NCBI GenBank assembly: GCA_029979145.1
Contig: JAPOIC010000168.1
Location: forward strand, 1-5,131
Direction: 5' to 3'
Source of the DNA: Opitutaceae bacterium
Lineage (GTDB): Bacteria > Verrucomicrobiota > Verrucomicrobiia > Opitutales > Opitutaceae
DNA: 5,131 bases
Within the stretch, counting starts at the first letter, position 1; each line of letters begins with the position of its first letter. Shown in pieces: positions 4,663 through 5,131 of the stretch. The notes below the pieces were generated by a model. It did not search any database. It was not told where the DNA came from and saw only the letters and a program-made list of their open reading frames with translations. The position numbers and the translations under genes were made by a program.

Positions 4663-5131
4663 ATGAAAACCACGACCTCTCCCGCTGCATTCCCGAAGAC
4701 CGAAATCGGCCGCGAAATGAAGGGTGCCGACGCCGTCGTCGAGTGCATGATCCGTGAGGGCGTGGACACGATTTTCGCCTATCCCGGCGGCGCCTCCCAG
4801 GAGCTGCACCAGGCCCTTGCCCGCAGCGACAAGATCCGCGTGATTCTGCCCCGCCATGAGCAGGGCGGGTCCTTCGCCGCCGAGGCCTACTCGCGCGCCT
4901 GCGGCAAGGTCGGCGTGTGCATGGCCACCAGCGGCCCCGGTGCCACCAACCTCGTGTCGGCCATCGCCGACGCCTTCATGGACTCCGTCCCCCTCGTGGC
5001 CATCACCGGCCAGGTGTATACCAAATACATCGGCAAGATGGCGTTCCAGGAAACCGACTTCTACGGCATGACCCTGCCGATCGTGAAGCACTCCTACCTG
5101 ATCACCGACGTGCAAGAGCTGCCGCGGATCT
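4663..5131 (+). CDS. ilvB: Acetolactate synthase large subunit, 5' part
   Basis: The catalytic subunit of acetohydroxyacid synthase condenses pyruvate with pyruvate or 2-oxobutyrate, using thiamine diphosphate, FAD and Mg2+, as the first common step to valine, leucine and isoleucine. The window holds 156 codons, the N-terminal thiamine-diphosphate PYR domain; the full protein is usually about 550-600 residues. Seen are FAYPGGASQELHQAL (38-52), LPRHEQGGSFAAEAYSRACG (62-81) with the cofactor-activating Glu66, ATSGPGATNLVSAIADAFMD (88-107), VPLVAITGQV (109-118) and AFQETDFYGMTLPIVKHSYL (127-146). The start is ATG at 4663. Codons 2-18 form a short polar extension before the conserved MKGADAVVECM (19-29), so the second ATG at 4717 is a possible alternative. 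PGGASQELHQ replaces the common PGGAxxP. The frame stays open to the edge of the window, so the gene is cut by the window, not broken. Confidence 0.95.
   Translation, partial: MKTTTSPAAFPKTEIGREMKGADAVVECMIREGVDTIFAYPGGASQELHQALARSDKIRVILPRHEQGGSFAAEAYSRACGKVGVCMATSGPGATNLVSAIADAFMDSVPLVAITGQVYTKYIGKMAFQETDFYGMTLPIVKHSYLITDVQELPRI

Noticed and set aside
4534..5115. - strand open frame of 193 codons opposite ilvB
   Set aside because: It overlaps ilvB codons and the intergenic spacer and has no family features.
1..5131. Novel mobile, phage or defence system
   Set aside because: Every clear gene is a known housekeeping type. No integrase, transposase, toxin-antitoxin pair or nuclease is visible, and nothing suggests integration next to the tRNA gene.

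Overview
This is a GC-rich, densely coded chromosomal segment of housekeeping genes. The best guess for the source is a Verrucomicrobiota bacterium of the Opitutaceae type. That rests on overall resemblance only: a short stand-alone LON-domain protein, an IlvB with PGGASQELHQ in place of the usual PGGAxxP, starts without Shine-Dalgarno sequences, and GGTAGGGCGCGTTGTCC-type intergenic repeats. No marker gene in the window settles it.

Layout, left to right. Positions 1-184 are a non-coding leader, AT-rich at the far left, with a duplicated TGTGTCACA motif. A 227-residue LON substrate-binding-domain protein follows on the + strand (185-868). A tRNA-Thr(CGU) gene lies on the - strand (910-985), with a hairpin terminator between it and the LON gene. 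Next comes a compact + strand run: queA (1045-2118), a 120-residue TPR protein (2164-2526) and accA (2575-3552), separated by 45 and 48 bases. accA also seems to have its own promoter just ahead of its start. The accA/ymdB spacer (3553-3760) holds four related, partly palindromic repeat units in alternating orientation. A YmdB-type metallophosphoesterase gene runs on the - strand (3761-4540), convergent with accA. After a 122-base divergent spacer, the 5' part of ilvB (acetolactate synthase large subunit) starts at 4663 and runs off the right edge.

Functionally the genes cover tRNA supply and modification (tRNA-Thr, QueA for queuosine), fatty acid synthesis (AccA), branched-chain amino acid synthesis (IlvB) and nucleotide or RNA signalling (YmdB-like). 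They do not form one pathway. The neighbourhood looks like ordinary core genome and I see no mobile element, phage, toxin-antitoxin or defence system. The most notable points are the structured repeat cluster at 3572-3743, an Asn-to-Asp change in the GNH metal-binding motif of the YmdB homologue, a perfect TTGACA box so close to accA that its transcript may be nearly leaderless, and the general lack of Shine-Dalgarno sites.
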